From Bacteroidales bacterium (lineage in GTDB: Bacteria; Bacteroidota; Bacteroidia; Bacteroidales; JAADJA01): a stretch of 64,000 nt of DNA. The stretch is from assembly GCA_020438105.1 (NCBI GenBank), contig JAGQVE010000004.1:1-64000 (forward strand), given 5' to 3'. The translations under genes and the position numbers were made by a program. Position 1 is the stretch's first letter. Every line of letters starts with the position of its first letter. Shown piece after piece: positions 42,326 to 51,237 of this stretch. The notes below the pieces were generated by a model. That model ran no database searches. It was not told the DNA's origin and saw only the letters and a list, made by a program, of their open reading frames with translations.

Positions 42326-43677
42326 AGATCTCCCTCAGAAAAGCGCTAACCGTTTTTGGAATATTGGCGATATTGACCATTCTGTCAGGTTGGATCCAAG
42401 CCGATGAATCGGGCGCTCAAAAATCACCGCGAACCGAACAAACACAGGTGGAGCAGCAGGTTCCCCCTACCGATCATCTTTCGGATCCTATGGAAGGGAT
42501 TCAGCGGTTTTTCAGTTATACCGGATTTGCCAATGCCACCTGGGGACATATCATCATGATCGCAGTGGGGTTGTTTTTTATTTTTCTGGCGATTCGATAC
42601 GATTATGAACCGTTGCTGCTGATCCCGATCGGGGTTGGAGTTCTTATTGGTAACATTCCATTTATGTTAAATGCCGGCCTGAAGATCGGAATTTATGAAG
42701 ATGGTAGTGTTTTAAACTACTTATATTATGGTGTGAAAACCGGGATTTATCCGCCATTGATTTTTCTGGGCATTGGCGCCATGACTGATTTTTCATCACT
42801 AATTTCCAATCCGCGTTTGATGCTTTTGGGAGCTGCAGCTCAATTAGGGATTTTTGCTACTTTTCTGGGTGCACTAACACTGGGTTTTCATCCAGCTGAA
42901 GCGGGCGCCATCGGTATCATTGGAGGAGCTGATGGTCCGACAGCTATCTTCCTTTCATCCAAGCTTGCTAATGGTTTAAATGTGATTGGGCAAACCGCAG
43001 CCGGCGATCCGATCTATGTTAAAAATCTCATTGGTCCGATTGCCATTGCCGCATATTCATATATGGCCCTGGTTCCGGTGATCCAGCCGCCGATTATGCG
43101 ACTGCTCACCAACAAAAAAGAACGGGTGATCAAAATGAAACCGCCACGATCGGTGACCAAGCTTGAAAAAATACTATTTCCAATTATTGGTCTTTTGCTC
43201 ACAACATTTATTTCGCCAAGCGCATTGCCTTTGTTGGGAATGCTTTTCTTTGGAAATATTCTAAAAGAAAGTGGTGTTACTCGTCGTTTAGCGGAAACTT
43301 CCAGAAATGCCCTGATTGATATTGTCACGATTATTCTGGGCCTTACTGTTGGAGCTTCTACACAGGCTGATGTTTTCCTTACCGGGGAATCGATCCTGAT
43401 CTTTGTGCTTGGAGCCTTATCATTTATGGTAGCTACTGCCGGGGGAATCATGTTTGCTAAAGTGATGAATGTGTTTCTACCTAAGGAAAACCGGATAAAT
43501 CCATTGGTGGGCGCAGCCGGGGTTTCAGCGGTACCGGACAGTGCAAGGGTAGTTCAGAATGAAGGACTGAAATATGATCCATCCAATCACTTGCTGATGC
43601 ATGCAATGGCTCCGAATGTGGCCGGTGTGATAGGTTCTGCGGTGGCAGCAGGGATTTTGCTTAGTTTTTTACTCTAA
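42322..43677 (+). CDS. mmdB: Sodium-pump decarboxylase beta subunit (OadB/MmdB)
   Basis: 451 residues with about ten membrane segments. It carries the family's key motifs: IIGGADGPTAIF, with the Asp that takes part in sodium binding and decarboxylation, and NPLVGAAGVSAVPDSARVVQ, with the conserved Asn and Ser near the channel. An N-terminal extension of about 60 residues, including a hydrophobic start (ALTVFGILAILTILSGW) and a Gln/Thr-rich piece, is longer than in Klebsiella OadB and may be a signal-like segment. It decarboxylates carboxybiotin and pumps Na+ outward, so propionate formation from succinate conserves energy. It is the last gene of the operon. Confidence 0.93.
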   Translation: MKISLRKALTVFGILAILTILSGWIQADESGAQKSPRTEQTQVEQQVPPTDHLSDPMEGIQRFFSYTGFANATWGHIIMIAVGLFFIFLAIRYDYEPLLLIPIGVGVLIGNIPFMLNAGLKIGIYEDGSVLNYLYYGVKTGIYPPLIFLGIGAMTDFSSLISNPRLMLLGAAAQLGIFATFLGALTLGFHPAEAGAIGIIGGADGPTAIFLSSKLANGLNVIGQTAAGDPIYVKNLIGPIAIAAYSYMALVPVIQPPIMRLLTNKKERVIKMKPPRSVTKLEKILFPIIGLLLTTFISPSALPLLGMLFFGNILKESGVTRRLAETSRNALIDIVTIILGLTVGASTQADVFLTGESILIFVLGALSFMVATAGGIMFAKVMNVFLPKENRINPLVGAAGVSAVPDSARVVQNEGLKYDPSNHLLMHAMAPNVAGVIGSAVAAGILLSFLL

Positions 43678-43755
43678 TCCCTAAAAACTTGCTCATTATC
43701 AGTCTGGATTAAATTCAAAACTTTATTTTTGTTTTGAATAATTAATCTTGCCTTC

Positions 43756-45114
43756 ATGCATAATTCATACAATCGTCGGAATTTCCTGAAGAAATCTACA
43801 AAAGCCGGACTTGGTCTGGCAATTGGTGGAGCAGCCCTGCAATCATCAGCAACTCAAATGTTACCTGCACTCAATCATTATCCCTTTTTATTGCCAAAAT
43901 TGGATATTGTCAGAATAGGAATGGTAGGAGTTGGTTTGCAGGGAACATCTCATGTGAGCAATTTTCTAAAAATCAAAGATTGCCAAATTGTTGCGGTATG
44001 CGACATTGTTCCATCCAAGGTTGAACGAGCCCAAAAAATGGTGGAAGAGGCCGGTTTCCCTAAACCGGAAGGATATTCGAATGGCGAAGAAGATTTTAAA
44101 CGCTTGTGTGAGCGTAACGACATTGATCTCGTATTCAACGCCACACCCTGGGAATGGCACGTACCGGTTAGTCTTGAAGCAATGAACACGGGTAAGCATG
44201 CTGCCACTGAAGTTCCTGCTGCTGAAACTATTGAGGATTGCTGGAAGTTGATCGAAACAGCGGAGCGAACCGGCAAGCATTGCATCATGATGGAAAACTG
44301 CAATTACGATCGGGAAGAGATGATGATCCTTAATATGGTGCAAAATGGAGTATTGGGTGAATTGCTTCATGCCCGATGCGGATACCTGCATGATCTGAGA
44401 GCCGTGAAACATGATATGAATGGAGAAGGTGTTTGGCGCAGGGCTCATTCAATGACCACCAACGGCGACCTGTATCCAACACATGGCCTCGGACCGGTAG
44501 CTCAATGTATGAATATCAACCGTGGGAATTATATCGATTACCTCGTTTCGTTCGGAACAAAAACACGGGGGCTGCATAAATATGCTGTGGAGGAATTTGG
44601 GCTTGAAAGTCCACAGGCAGATGAAAAATTTGTGTTGAGTGATGTGGTTTCTACGATGATCAAAACAATGAATGGCGAAACGATTTTGGTAACCCATGAT
44701 ACCAGTAGTCCGAGACCATACAGCCGCGATATCCTGGTGCAGGGAACCAATGGCATTGTCCGAAAATACCCAACACCTTTGATTCACATCGAGGGCAAAA
44801 CACAAGGACACAGTTGGGAAGATCTGAATAACTATAAAGATGCGTATTATCATCCATTATGGGCAAAAATGGAAATGGAAGCAAAAGGTGCCGGTCATGG
44901 AGGCATGGATTATTTGGAAGATTATCGTTTGATCAATGCACTGAAAAACGGTCTTGAACCGGATATGGATGTATATGATGCTGCAGTTTTAAGTGCTGTA
45001 ACAGAACTAAGCTCAAAATCCATTGCCAGCGGAAGCTGGCCAATGCAGTTTCCTGATTTTACGAGGGGTATGTGGAAAAAGAAAAGAGCATTGCCCGTGA
45101 TGAAGGAGGTGTAG
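43756..45114 (+). CDS. Gfo/Idh/MocA-fold protein, GH109-like, with twin-arginine signal
   Basis: 452 residues. The N terminus NRRNFLKKSTKAGLGLAIGG is a Tat signal, so it is exported folded with its cofactor. A Rossmann NAD-binding start follows (VRIGMVGVGLQGTSHVSNFL, about 53-72). Landmarks EVPAAETIEDCWKLI, CIMMENCNYDREEM and DLYPTHGLGPVAQCMNINRG are those I know from GH109 enzymes (NAD-dependent alpha-N-acetylgalactosaminidase type). That activity is established only for a few members, so GalNAc release is probable rather than proven. It is periplasmic or surface-associated. No Sus-type glycan uptake genes or sulfatases are adjacent; it stands alone between the decarboxylase operon and udk. 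Confidence 0.82.
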   Translation: MHNSYNRRNFLKKSTKAGLGLAIGGAALQSSATQMLPALNHYPFLLPKLDIVRIGMVGVGLQGTSHVSNFLKIKDCQIVAVCDIVPSKVERAQKMVEEAGFPKPEGYSNGEEDFKRLCERNDIDLVFNATPWEWHVPVSLEAMNTGKHAATEVPAAETIEDCWKLIETAERTGKHCIMMENCNYDREEMMILNMVQNGVLGELLHARCGYLHDLRAVKHDMNGEGVWRRAHSMTTNGDLYPTHGLGPVAQCMNINRGNYIDYLVSFGTKTRGLHKYAVEEFGLESPQADEKFVLSDVVSTMIKTMNGETILVTHDTSSPRPYSRDILVQGTNGIVRKYPTPLIHIEGKTQGHSWEDLNNYKDAYYHPLWAKMEMEAKGAGHGGMDYLEDYRLINALKNGLEPDMDVYDAAVLSAVTELSSKSIASGSWPMQFPDFTRGMWKKKRALPVMKEV

Positions 45115-45131
45115 CAGTATGCAGTTGGCAA

Positions 45132-45212
45132 TATGCGACATTTTAGTCAATTTAGTCAATCCAAACGCTAGTCAATTAAAACTATAGTCACTTATCAATT
45201 TTAGTCACTTTT
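45132..45212. repeat. Degenerate TTTAGTCA-type repeats upstream of udk
   Basis: Five imperfect occurrences of TAGTCA with AATT spacers (ATTTTAGTCAATT, TAGTCAATCC, TAGTCAATTAAA, TAGTCACTTATC, TAGTCACTT) fill the region up to the udk start. No promoter was recognised within it. Confidence 0.55.
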
Positions 45213-45830
45213 ATGTTAGTTATAGGAATAGCCGGTGGATCCGGGTCAGGAAAAACAACCGTTGTAAAGAAAATTATCAGAAGTTTGCCTCCAGGGTCGG
45301 TATCTGTAATTTCACAGGATGCATACTATAAGGATAACGGACATTTATCACCGGAGGAAAAACGAAAAATCAATTTCGACCATCCTTCTTCTATTGAGTT
45401 TAATTTACTGATTGAACAGCTTGATAAATTAAAAGCAGGTGAAACCATTGGGATGCCGATATATTCCTATGTTACCTGTGCCAGGGCAAAAGAAACTACG
45501 CTCGTAGAACCCAAAAAAGTGATCATCGTTGACGGAATTCTAATCCTTACCAACCCACGTTTACGCAAAAAACTGGATATCAAGGTATTTGTGGATGCTG
45601 ATCCCGATGAACGACTGATGCGTATCATTTGGCGTGACATTGAAGAACGGGGCCGGAATTTCAAACAAGTGCTCGATCATTACAGTGCTTTTGTTAAACC
45701 GATGCACCTTCTGTTTATTGAACCTAATAAACGCTATGCCGATATCATCATCCCACAGGGAGGGAAAAATCAAATCGGTATTGATATTCTCAAGTCGAGA
45801 ATTAAAGAAAAACTGATGGAAGAGGAATAA
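45213..45830 (+). CDS. udk: Uridine kinase
   Basis: 205 residues, the normal length. The Walker A motif GIAGGSGSGKTT (residues 5-16) and the family markers VISQDAYYKD and NFDHPSSIEF are present. IIVDGILILTNPRLR and DADPDERLMRIIWRDIEERGR, read in two parts, are also seen. It phosphorylates uridine and cytidine to UMP and CMP in pyrimidine salvage, in the cytoplasm. It is convergent with dnaK, separated by a hairpin terminator. Confidence 0.95.
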   Translation: MLVIGIAGGSGSGKTTVVKKIIRSLPPGSVSVISQDAYYKDNGHLSPEEKRKINFDHPSSIEFNLLIEQLDKLKAGETIGMPIYSYVTCARAKETTLVEPKKVIIVDGILILTNPRLRKKLDIKVFVDADPDERLMRIIWRDIEERGRNFKQVLDHYSAFVKPMHLLFIEPNKRYADIIIPQGGKNQIGIDILKSRIKEKLMEEE

Positions 45831-45858
45831 AAAAAACGGCCCTCAAAATGAGCGCCGT
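45829..45858 (-). terminator. Terminator of dnaK
   Basis: ACGGC, one mismatch and CTCA pair with TGAG, a mismatch and GCCGT around a 3-base loop. On the minus strand a run of eight T follows. Confidence 0.8.
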
Positions 45859-45882
45859 GGATATATATAGTGTTGTGAATTA

Positions 45883-47814
45883 CTACTTTTTATCGTCGTC
45901 TTTCACTTCTTCGAAGTCGACATCTGTAACTTCATCATTGCTTCCAGCCTGATTGCCATTTCCTCCTGCTTGTCCTTGCGACTGTTGGCCCGCATCCTGT
46001 CCACCTGCTTGTTGCGAGGCAGCATACATTTCCTGGCTTGCGGCCTGCCATGCAGTGTTCAGCTCATTCATAGCAGCGTCAATGGCGGCAATGTCTTTGT
46101 TTTTATGAGCTTCTTTCAGTTTGCCAAGTGCTGCTTCAATGGGCGCTTTTTTGTCGGCCGGAACTTTATCACCATATTCTTTCAACTGTTTTTCAGTTTG
46201 AAATACGAGGGCATCGGCATTATTCAGCTTATCGATTTCTTCTTTTGCTTTCTGATCAGCTTCAGCATTAGCTGCAGCTTCGTCTTTCATTTTTTTGATT
46301 TCGTCATCCGATAGGCCTGAAGAAGCTTCGATGCGAATATTCTGGGATTTACCTGTTGCTTTATCCTTAGCTGTAACGTGCAGAATACCATTGGCATCTA
46401 TATCGAAAATAACTTCGATTTGGGGTATTCCTCGAGGTGCAGGAGGAATTCCATCGAGGTGAAATCTTCCGATGCTCTTATTTTGATTTGCCATCGGACG
46501 TTCACCCTGCAGGATATGGATTTCAACCGAAGTTTGACTATCAGCTGCAGTAGAGAAAGTTTCCGATTTTTTAGTCGGAATTGTTGTGTTTGATTCAATA
46601 AGCTTGGTCATTACACCACCCAGTGTTTCAATCCCGAGCGAAAGGGGTGTTACATCAAGCAACAGAACATCTTTCACCTCACCTGTGAGTACACCACCCT
46701 GAATGGCTGCACCAACAGCTACAACCTCATCCGGATTAACACCTTTTGAAGGCGCTTTTCCGAAGAAATCCTGCACGGTTTTTTGAATCGAGGGGATACG
46801 GGTTGATCCTCCAACCAGAATTACCTCATCCACATCAGAAGCAGTCATTCCCGCGTCTTTTAAAGCCATTTTACAGGGGCCAATAGTTGCATTAACCAGG
46901 TCCTCGGTCAATTGATCGAATTTTGAACGTGATAATTTCCTCACAAGGTGTTTTGGCACGCCATCCACCGGCATGATGTACGGTAGGTTTATTTCTGTTT
47001 CGCTGGAGCTTGAAAGTTCGATCTTGGCTTTCTCAGCAGCTTCTTTCAAACGCTGAAGGGCCATCGGATCTTTTTTCAAATCTACGCCTTCGTCTTTTTT
47101 AAATTCTTCTGACAGCCAATCGATGATCTTCTGATCGAAATCATCGCCACCGAGGTGGGTATCACCATTGGTTGATTTTACTTCAAATACACCGTCGCCC
47201 AGTTCGAGGATTGAAATATCGAATGTTCCTCCACCAAGGTCGTACACAGCTACTTTGATATCTTTATTTTTTTTGTCGAGACCGTAGGCCAATGATGCAG
47301 CAGTGGGTTCGTTAATGATCCTTTTAACGGTAAGCCCGGCAATTTCACCTGCTTCTTTGGTAGCCTGACGTTGTGAGTCGCTGAAATAAGCTGGTACAGT
47401 AATAACTGCTTCGGTAACTTCCTGTCCAAGATAATCCTCAGCTGTTTTTTTCATTTTCTGAAGCACCATCGCTGAGATTTCCTGCGGGGTGTATTTCCTG
47501 TCATCAATCTGAACGCGGGGTGTATTATTGTCACCTTTAACTACCTTATAAGGTACCCTTTCAACTTCTTTGGATACACGGTCGAAAGTTTCACCCATAA
47601 ATCTTTTAATGCTGAAGATGGTTTTTTCGGGGTTAGTGATGGCCTGACGTTTGGCCGGGTCACCTACCTTACGCTCACCATTTTCAGTGAATGCCACTAT
47701 TGAAGGAGTGGTTCTTCTGCCTTCACTGTTTGGAATTACAACAGGTTCGTTTCCCTCCATTACGGCAACACACGAGTTCGTTGTTCCAAGGTCAATTCCA
47801 ATTATTTTTCCCAT
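45883..47814 (-). CDS. dnaK: Chaperone protein DnaK (Hsp70)
   Basis: 643 residues, full length. The nucleotide-binding domain has [32 protein letters not shown] and [13 protein letters not shown]. The substrate-binding domain begins after [19 protein letters not shown]. The C terminus ends in a Gly/Gln-rich tail ([18 protein letters not shown]) and an acidic [13 protein letters not shown] motif for co-chaperone contacts. It folds and protects proteins in the cytoplasm with DnaJ and GrpE; neither is next to it here, unlike in many bacteria. Open frames on the opposite strand are shadows of its codon usage. Confidence 0.98.
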   Translation of the reverse strand: MGKIIGIDLGTTNSCVAVMEGNEPVVIPNSEGRRTTPSIVAFTENGERKVGDPAKRQAITNPEKTIFSIKRFMGETFDRVSKEVERVPYKVVKGDNNTPRVQIDDRKYTPQEISAMVLQKMKKTAEDYLGQEVTEAVITVPAYFSDSQRQATKEAGEIAGLTVKRIINEPTAASLAYGLDKKNKDIKVAVYDLGGGTFDISILELGDGVFEVKSTNGDTHLGGDDFDQKIIDWLSEEFKKDEGVDLKKDPMALQRLKEAAEKAKIELSSSSETEINLPYIMPVDGVPKHLVRKLSRSKFDQLTEDLVNATIGPCKMALKDAGMTASDVDEVILVGGSTRIPSIQKTVQDFFGKAPSKGVNPDEVVAVGAAIQGGVLTGEVKDVLLLDVTPLSLGIETLGGVMTKLIESNTTIPTKKSETFSTAADSQTSVEIHILQGERPMANQNKSIGRFHLDGIPPAPRGIPQIEVIFDIDANGILHVTAKDKATGKSQNIRIEASSGLSDDEIKKMKDEAAANAEADQKAKEEIDKLNNADALVFQTEKQLKEYGDKVPADKKAPIEAALGKLKEAHKNKDIAAIDAAMNELNTAWQAASQEMYAASQQAGGQDAGQQSQGQAGGNGNQAGSNDEVTDVDFEEVKDDDKK

Positions 47815-48072
47815 TTGTTTATGCTTTTATATATTCTTATTTTTCTATTATTAATCTTATCGGTTCTCGGCTTATTCAATCATTATGCCAAAGGAAGGAC
47901 TATGATAATTTGCATAACAAATTGAAAACTCAATAAGCGTATTATGAGCCCTGTTGAGCATAAGGGCCATTAAATCAGCTCCTTGGGGCTAAAAAGGAAA
48001 TTGAAAAAAGATTGGTGGAAATTGTGACACAATGTCAGAAATACAAAGAGGAGCCCAACAAATAAGGAAAAA

Positions 48073-49146
48073 TCAATACACAAATTTGTAGATATTATCT
48101 TCTGTGTTTTTCAGGTCGGTAACTGTTTCGGCGTGTAGCTTTTTAGCTTTACTTTTTTGTGCTCTGCTTGAAAATATCCCAAGCCCGTTATCAACATTAG
48201 TATAGGTTGGTTTCTCCTGAACAATACTTGTTGATGGTTCATATACCTGACGGTAAAGCGAAAACTGGGTTTCGGCAGCAGCTACGATAAGTTCGATTGT
48301 TCCGGTAAAGCGGTCTTTGACCTGATCTTCCCGATTTTGATCCGTGTAAGGGATGAGTGATCTGCATGCTGAATAAAAATTATAATCCCAGTAGAAGAAG
48401 GAGTACTCATTGGTACCAGGATCTGCAGTGACCGATTGAGATGCAAGCGTAATATGTTTATCAATGGTATCGTTGCTGCCAAAATTTAACTCACGGTAAT
48501 TGAATCTTAATTCATAATCATACTGACCACTGTTTTCAGCACTCTCCCAACTAAATTGCTTTGGTGTGGCGGGGTCAGGTACAAACCGAATAAATGTTGC
48601 AAACCCAGGGCGAGTTATGCTGAAATCCTGAACCAGCGGGGTTTCGGCCGAGATAACTTTCCCGTTTTTAGGATTCCTAATTTTTAACCGGTAGTCACTT
48701 TCATCATTGAGCCAGTAATATTCCACACCGATGGTGTCGTTGAGACCTTCTACAACGTATTTAATTTTAAAAGGCTGTGCTGGCTTATTCCATTTATAAA
48801 TAACCTGTCGGGGATTGTAAAACTGGCCAGGTTCTTTATTATAAACCGATGTAGTATCGAAATAAATTGCCTTCACTGAATCTCCTGATGACCATTCTTC
48901 AATCCAAACATCAAGCGGGTAAGGATAGCTGTTTGAATCCTCCAGTGCTGCATAGGTAAGTACATTGTTCTCAGCCAAAAATGCTTTATTGATTTTAATG
49001 TATTGCATCGAGTCTTTTGAATCGAGCAGCCCGTAAACGATGGTTATGTCCTTATAAGGAGCAGTGGTGTCAAAATCAGTTTCACATCCGGTAAATCCTG
49101 CAAAAATCAAAAAAACGATCAGTGTATTTCGTAAAATTTTATTCAT
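48073..49146 (-). CDS. Lipoprotein of unknown function (DUF4249-like)
   Basis: 357 residues. The signal peptide ends in a lipobox, FAGFTGC with Cys near residue 21, followed by ETDFDTTAPYKD. The mature part begins with ITIVYGLLDSKDSMQYIKINKAF, read here in two pieces, which reminds me of the DUF4249 group of Bacteroidota outer-membrane lipoproteins; I am not certain. The remainder is beta-rich with many aromatic residues (YYWLNDESDYRLKIRNPKNG) and a basic end. Such proteins are often encoded with TonB-dependent receptors, but none is adjacent here. A -7-like element TAAATTTG (49170-49177, minus strand) lies upstream. Confidence 0.65.
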   Translation of the reverse strand: MNKILRNTLIVFLIFAGFTGCETDFDTTAPYKDITIVYGLLDSKDSMQYIKINKAFLAENNVLTYAALEDSNSYPYPLDVWIEEWSSGDSVKAIYFDTTSVYNKEPGQFYNPRQVIYKWNKPAQPFKIKYVVEGLNDTIGVEYYWLNDESDYRLKIRNPKNGKVISAETPLVQDFSITRPGFATFIRFVPDPATPKQFSWESAENSGQYDYELRFNYRELNFGSNDTIDKHITLASQSVTADPGTNEYSFFYWDYNFYSACRSLIPYTDQNREDQVKDRFTGTIELIVAAAETQFSLYRQVYEPSTSIVQEKPTYTNVDNGLGIFSSRAQKSKAKKLHAETVTDLKNTEDNIYKFVY

Positions 49147-49294
49147 CCCTTTTGAAATCAGAAGCCTTGCAAATTTATAGAATAATTAAGTATAACATTC
49201 TGTTTCCATAATTATTATTTCACCTACCGGCGAATTTAAGATTCTCAATACATCTGAATGGTTGCATGAAAAGCTTATCAAATTAAAAAACATT

Positions 49295-49302
49295 TAACTT
49301 TG
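49295..49302 (+). promoter_or_regulatory. -7 element TAACTTTG of panB
   Basis: A perfect TAnnTTTG followed by CG, 16 bases before the panB start. No clear -33. Confidence 0.5.
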
Positions 49303-49318
49303 CGAAAAACATATCCTC

Positions 49319-50146
49319 ATGGAAAAGGCAAAAGACTCCAGGCAATATTATTCAAAAATTACCACACATGTTCTTCAGGAAATGAAGCTGAGAGGGGAAA
49401 AAATTGCAATGCTTACTGCATATGATTTTTCAATGGCTAAAATCCTGGATGATGCAGGAATAGATGTGATTTTGGTTGGTGATTCTGCATCAAATGTCAT
49501 GGCAGGTCATAAAACCACGCTTCCGATAACATTAAACGAAATGATTTATCATGCTTCATCGGTTCAGCGGGCAGTTACCCGTGCTCTGATCGTGGTTGAT
49601 TTACCTTTCGGGACCTATCAGGGTAACTCAATTGAAGCACTTCAATCAGCTATCCGAATTATGAAAGAAGCAGGAGCCAATGCCATCAAAATTGAGGGTG
49701 GAGAGGAAGTGATCGGATCAGTAAAACGGATTTTATCAGCAGGGATCCCGGTGATGGGTCATCTTGGTTTAACTCCTCAGGCGATCCATAAATTTGGAAC
49801 CTATGTGGTGCGCGCCACTGAAAAGGAAGAAGCCGATAAACTAATTCACGATGCTCACCTTTTAGAGGAAGCAGGATGTTTTGGTATTGTTCTGGAAAAA
49901 ATCCCGGCTGAATTGGCTGCCAGGGTTACAAAGGCAGTTAAAATCCCCACGATCGGTATCGGTGCTGGTCATGAAGTGGACGGGCAGGTATTGGTATTAC
50001 ATGATATGTTAGGAATTACCACTAAATTTTCACCACGATTCCTGCGAAGGTACCATAATCTTAGCGAGGAAATCAAGGGTTCGGTAACCCTGTATATTGA
50101 CGATGTAAAATCTGTTAACTTCCCAAATGACAGAGAACAATATTAA
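49319..50146 (+). CDS. panB: 3-methyl-2-oxobutanoate hydroxymethyltransferase
   Basis: 275 residues. Family motifs are intact: [21 protein letters not shown], read in parts, [15 protein letters not shown] with the metal-binding Asp, [26 protein letters not shown], and IPTIGIGAG. The enzyme makes ketopantoate from 2-oxoisovalerate and methylene-tetrahydrofolate in pantothenate/CoA synthesis, in the cytoplasm. panC and panD are not adjacent. It is followed after 8 bases by the pseudouridine synthase gene, so the two probably share a transcript. Confidence 0.96.
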   Translation: MEKAKDSRQYYSKITTHVLQEMKLRGEKIAMLTAYDFSMAKILDDAGIDVILVGDSASNVMAGHKTTLPITLNEMIYHASSVQRAVTRALIVVDLPFGTYQGNSIEALQSAIRIMKEAGANAIKIEGGEEVIGSVKRILSAGIPVMGHLGLTPQAIHKFGTYVVRATEKEEADKLIHDAHLLEEAGCFGIVLEKIPAELAARVTKAVKIPTIGIGAGHEVDGQVLVLHDMLGITTKFSPRFLRRYHNLSEEIKGSVTLYIDDVKSVNFPNDREQY

Positions 50147-50154
50147 CCTGATCA

Positions 50155-50844
50155 ATGATTTTATTTGATCCTGAACGGCAAATCCTGTTTGAGGATAATC
50201 ACCTGATAATTATCAATAAACTGCCATCACAAATTGTTCAGGGAGATAAAACAGGTGATATTCCGCTTAATGAGCAAATTAAGGATTTCCTGAAAATAAA
50301 GTACAATAAGCCGGGGAATGTCTACCTGGGTGTTGTGCACAGGCTTGACAGACCAGTTGGAGGGATTTTGATTTTTACAAAAACCTCTAAAGCATTAGCC
50401 CGACTCAATAAAATGCTGGCCAACCGGGAAATTCAAAAAGTATACTGGGCAGTTGTAAACAAAAGACCTCCCGAGCCGGAAGGCCATTTGATCCATTATT
50501 TAGTTAAAGATCAGGAAAAGAACAAATCATTTGCTTCAAGTAAACCCAAAGGTAGTGCCAAGCGGGCTGAATTAAAATACAAACTGCTTAAGTCGTCTGA
50601 TAAATATCACTTGCTTGAAATAGAACTTATGACCGGACGCCACCATCAAATAAGGGTGCAATTAGCGAAAATTGGATGCTTGATTAGGGGTGATGTAAAA
50701 TATGGCTTTCCGCGTGCTAATACTGACCAATCCATTCATTTATTGTCAAGGGATTTGTATTTTGCGCATCCCGTTTCCAATGAAAACCTGCATATTCAAG
50801 TGTCTCCTCCGAGGGATCCTGTATGGGATTTATTCAGGGATTAG
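50155..50844 (+). CDS. RluA-family pseudouridine synthase
   Basis: 229 residues, the catalytic domain only, without an N-terminal S4 RNA-binding domain. The active-site motif HRLDRPVGGILIFTKT is present (catalytic Asp near residue 66), with ALARLNKML and the TGRHHQIRVQLA motif near 160-171. Enzymes of this kind turn uridine into pseudouridine in rRNA or tRNA; the short form could be an RluA- or TruC-like enzyme, and the target cannot be assigned. It sits 8 bases after panB. Confidence 0.9.
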   Translation: MILFDPERQILFEDNHLIIINKLPSQIVQGDKTGDIPLNEQIKDFLKIKYNKPGNVYLGVVHRLDRPVGGILIFTKTSKALARLNKMLANREIQKVYWAVVNKRPPEPEGHLIHYLVKDQEKNKSFASSKPKGSAKRAELKYKLLKSSDKYHLLEIELMTGRHHQIRVQLAKIGCLIRGDVKYGFPRANTDQSIHLLSRDLYFAHPVSNENLHIQVSPPRDPVWDLFRD

Positions 50845-51237
50845 TTTCAAATAAAACACGAATCAGCGATTAGTGCACTTAATAACTTTGTATTTTAAAA
50901 TAACCATTCGTCAGCGTTAGCTAAATCAAAAGAAATCGTATCTTAAACCTTAACAAAACGTGAGAAAATTGTATCGTAGGGTCAAACATTTTTGTCGGGC
51001 ATAAAGATAAATTGCTAAATTTGTGCGGTTATAACCATTCCTCTACACTCAGGTTGTGTAATTAAACATATTTCGAAAATTGAATGACATATTGGGAAAA
51101 TATGGATTCCAGATGATTTTGAAGTGGGTAATTTAAAATAAATACTCCCGGAATTTGCAATGGCACAACTTGATTTTATGGTTCGATTTTGACAATTTCA
51201 AATAATAATAATTTTAATGTCTTAACCTAAATTTTAA
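50845..51237. other. Intergenic region with promoter and long leader (393 bases)
   Basis: No gene is seen. A promoter at 50991-51023 would give a leader of about 210 bases before the large surface protein. The leader is AT-rich and ends with TTAACCTAAA (51222-51231), a stretch repeated before the next gene at 56572-56581. Confidence 0.6.
50991..51023 (+). promoter_or_regulatory. Promoter of the large surface protein (TTTG-N21-TAAATTTG)
   Basis: TTTG at 50991-50994, a 21-base spacer and TAAATTTG at 51016-51023, a good Bacteroidota match. Confidence 0.65.

Noticed and set aside
43014..43451. 145-codon frame opposite the sodium-pump gene
   Set aside because: Antisense to conserved membrane segments of MmdB; composition reflects the complementary strand only.
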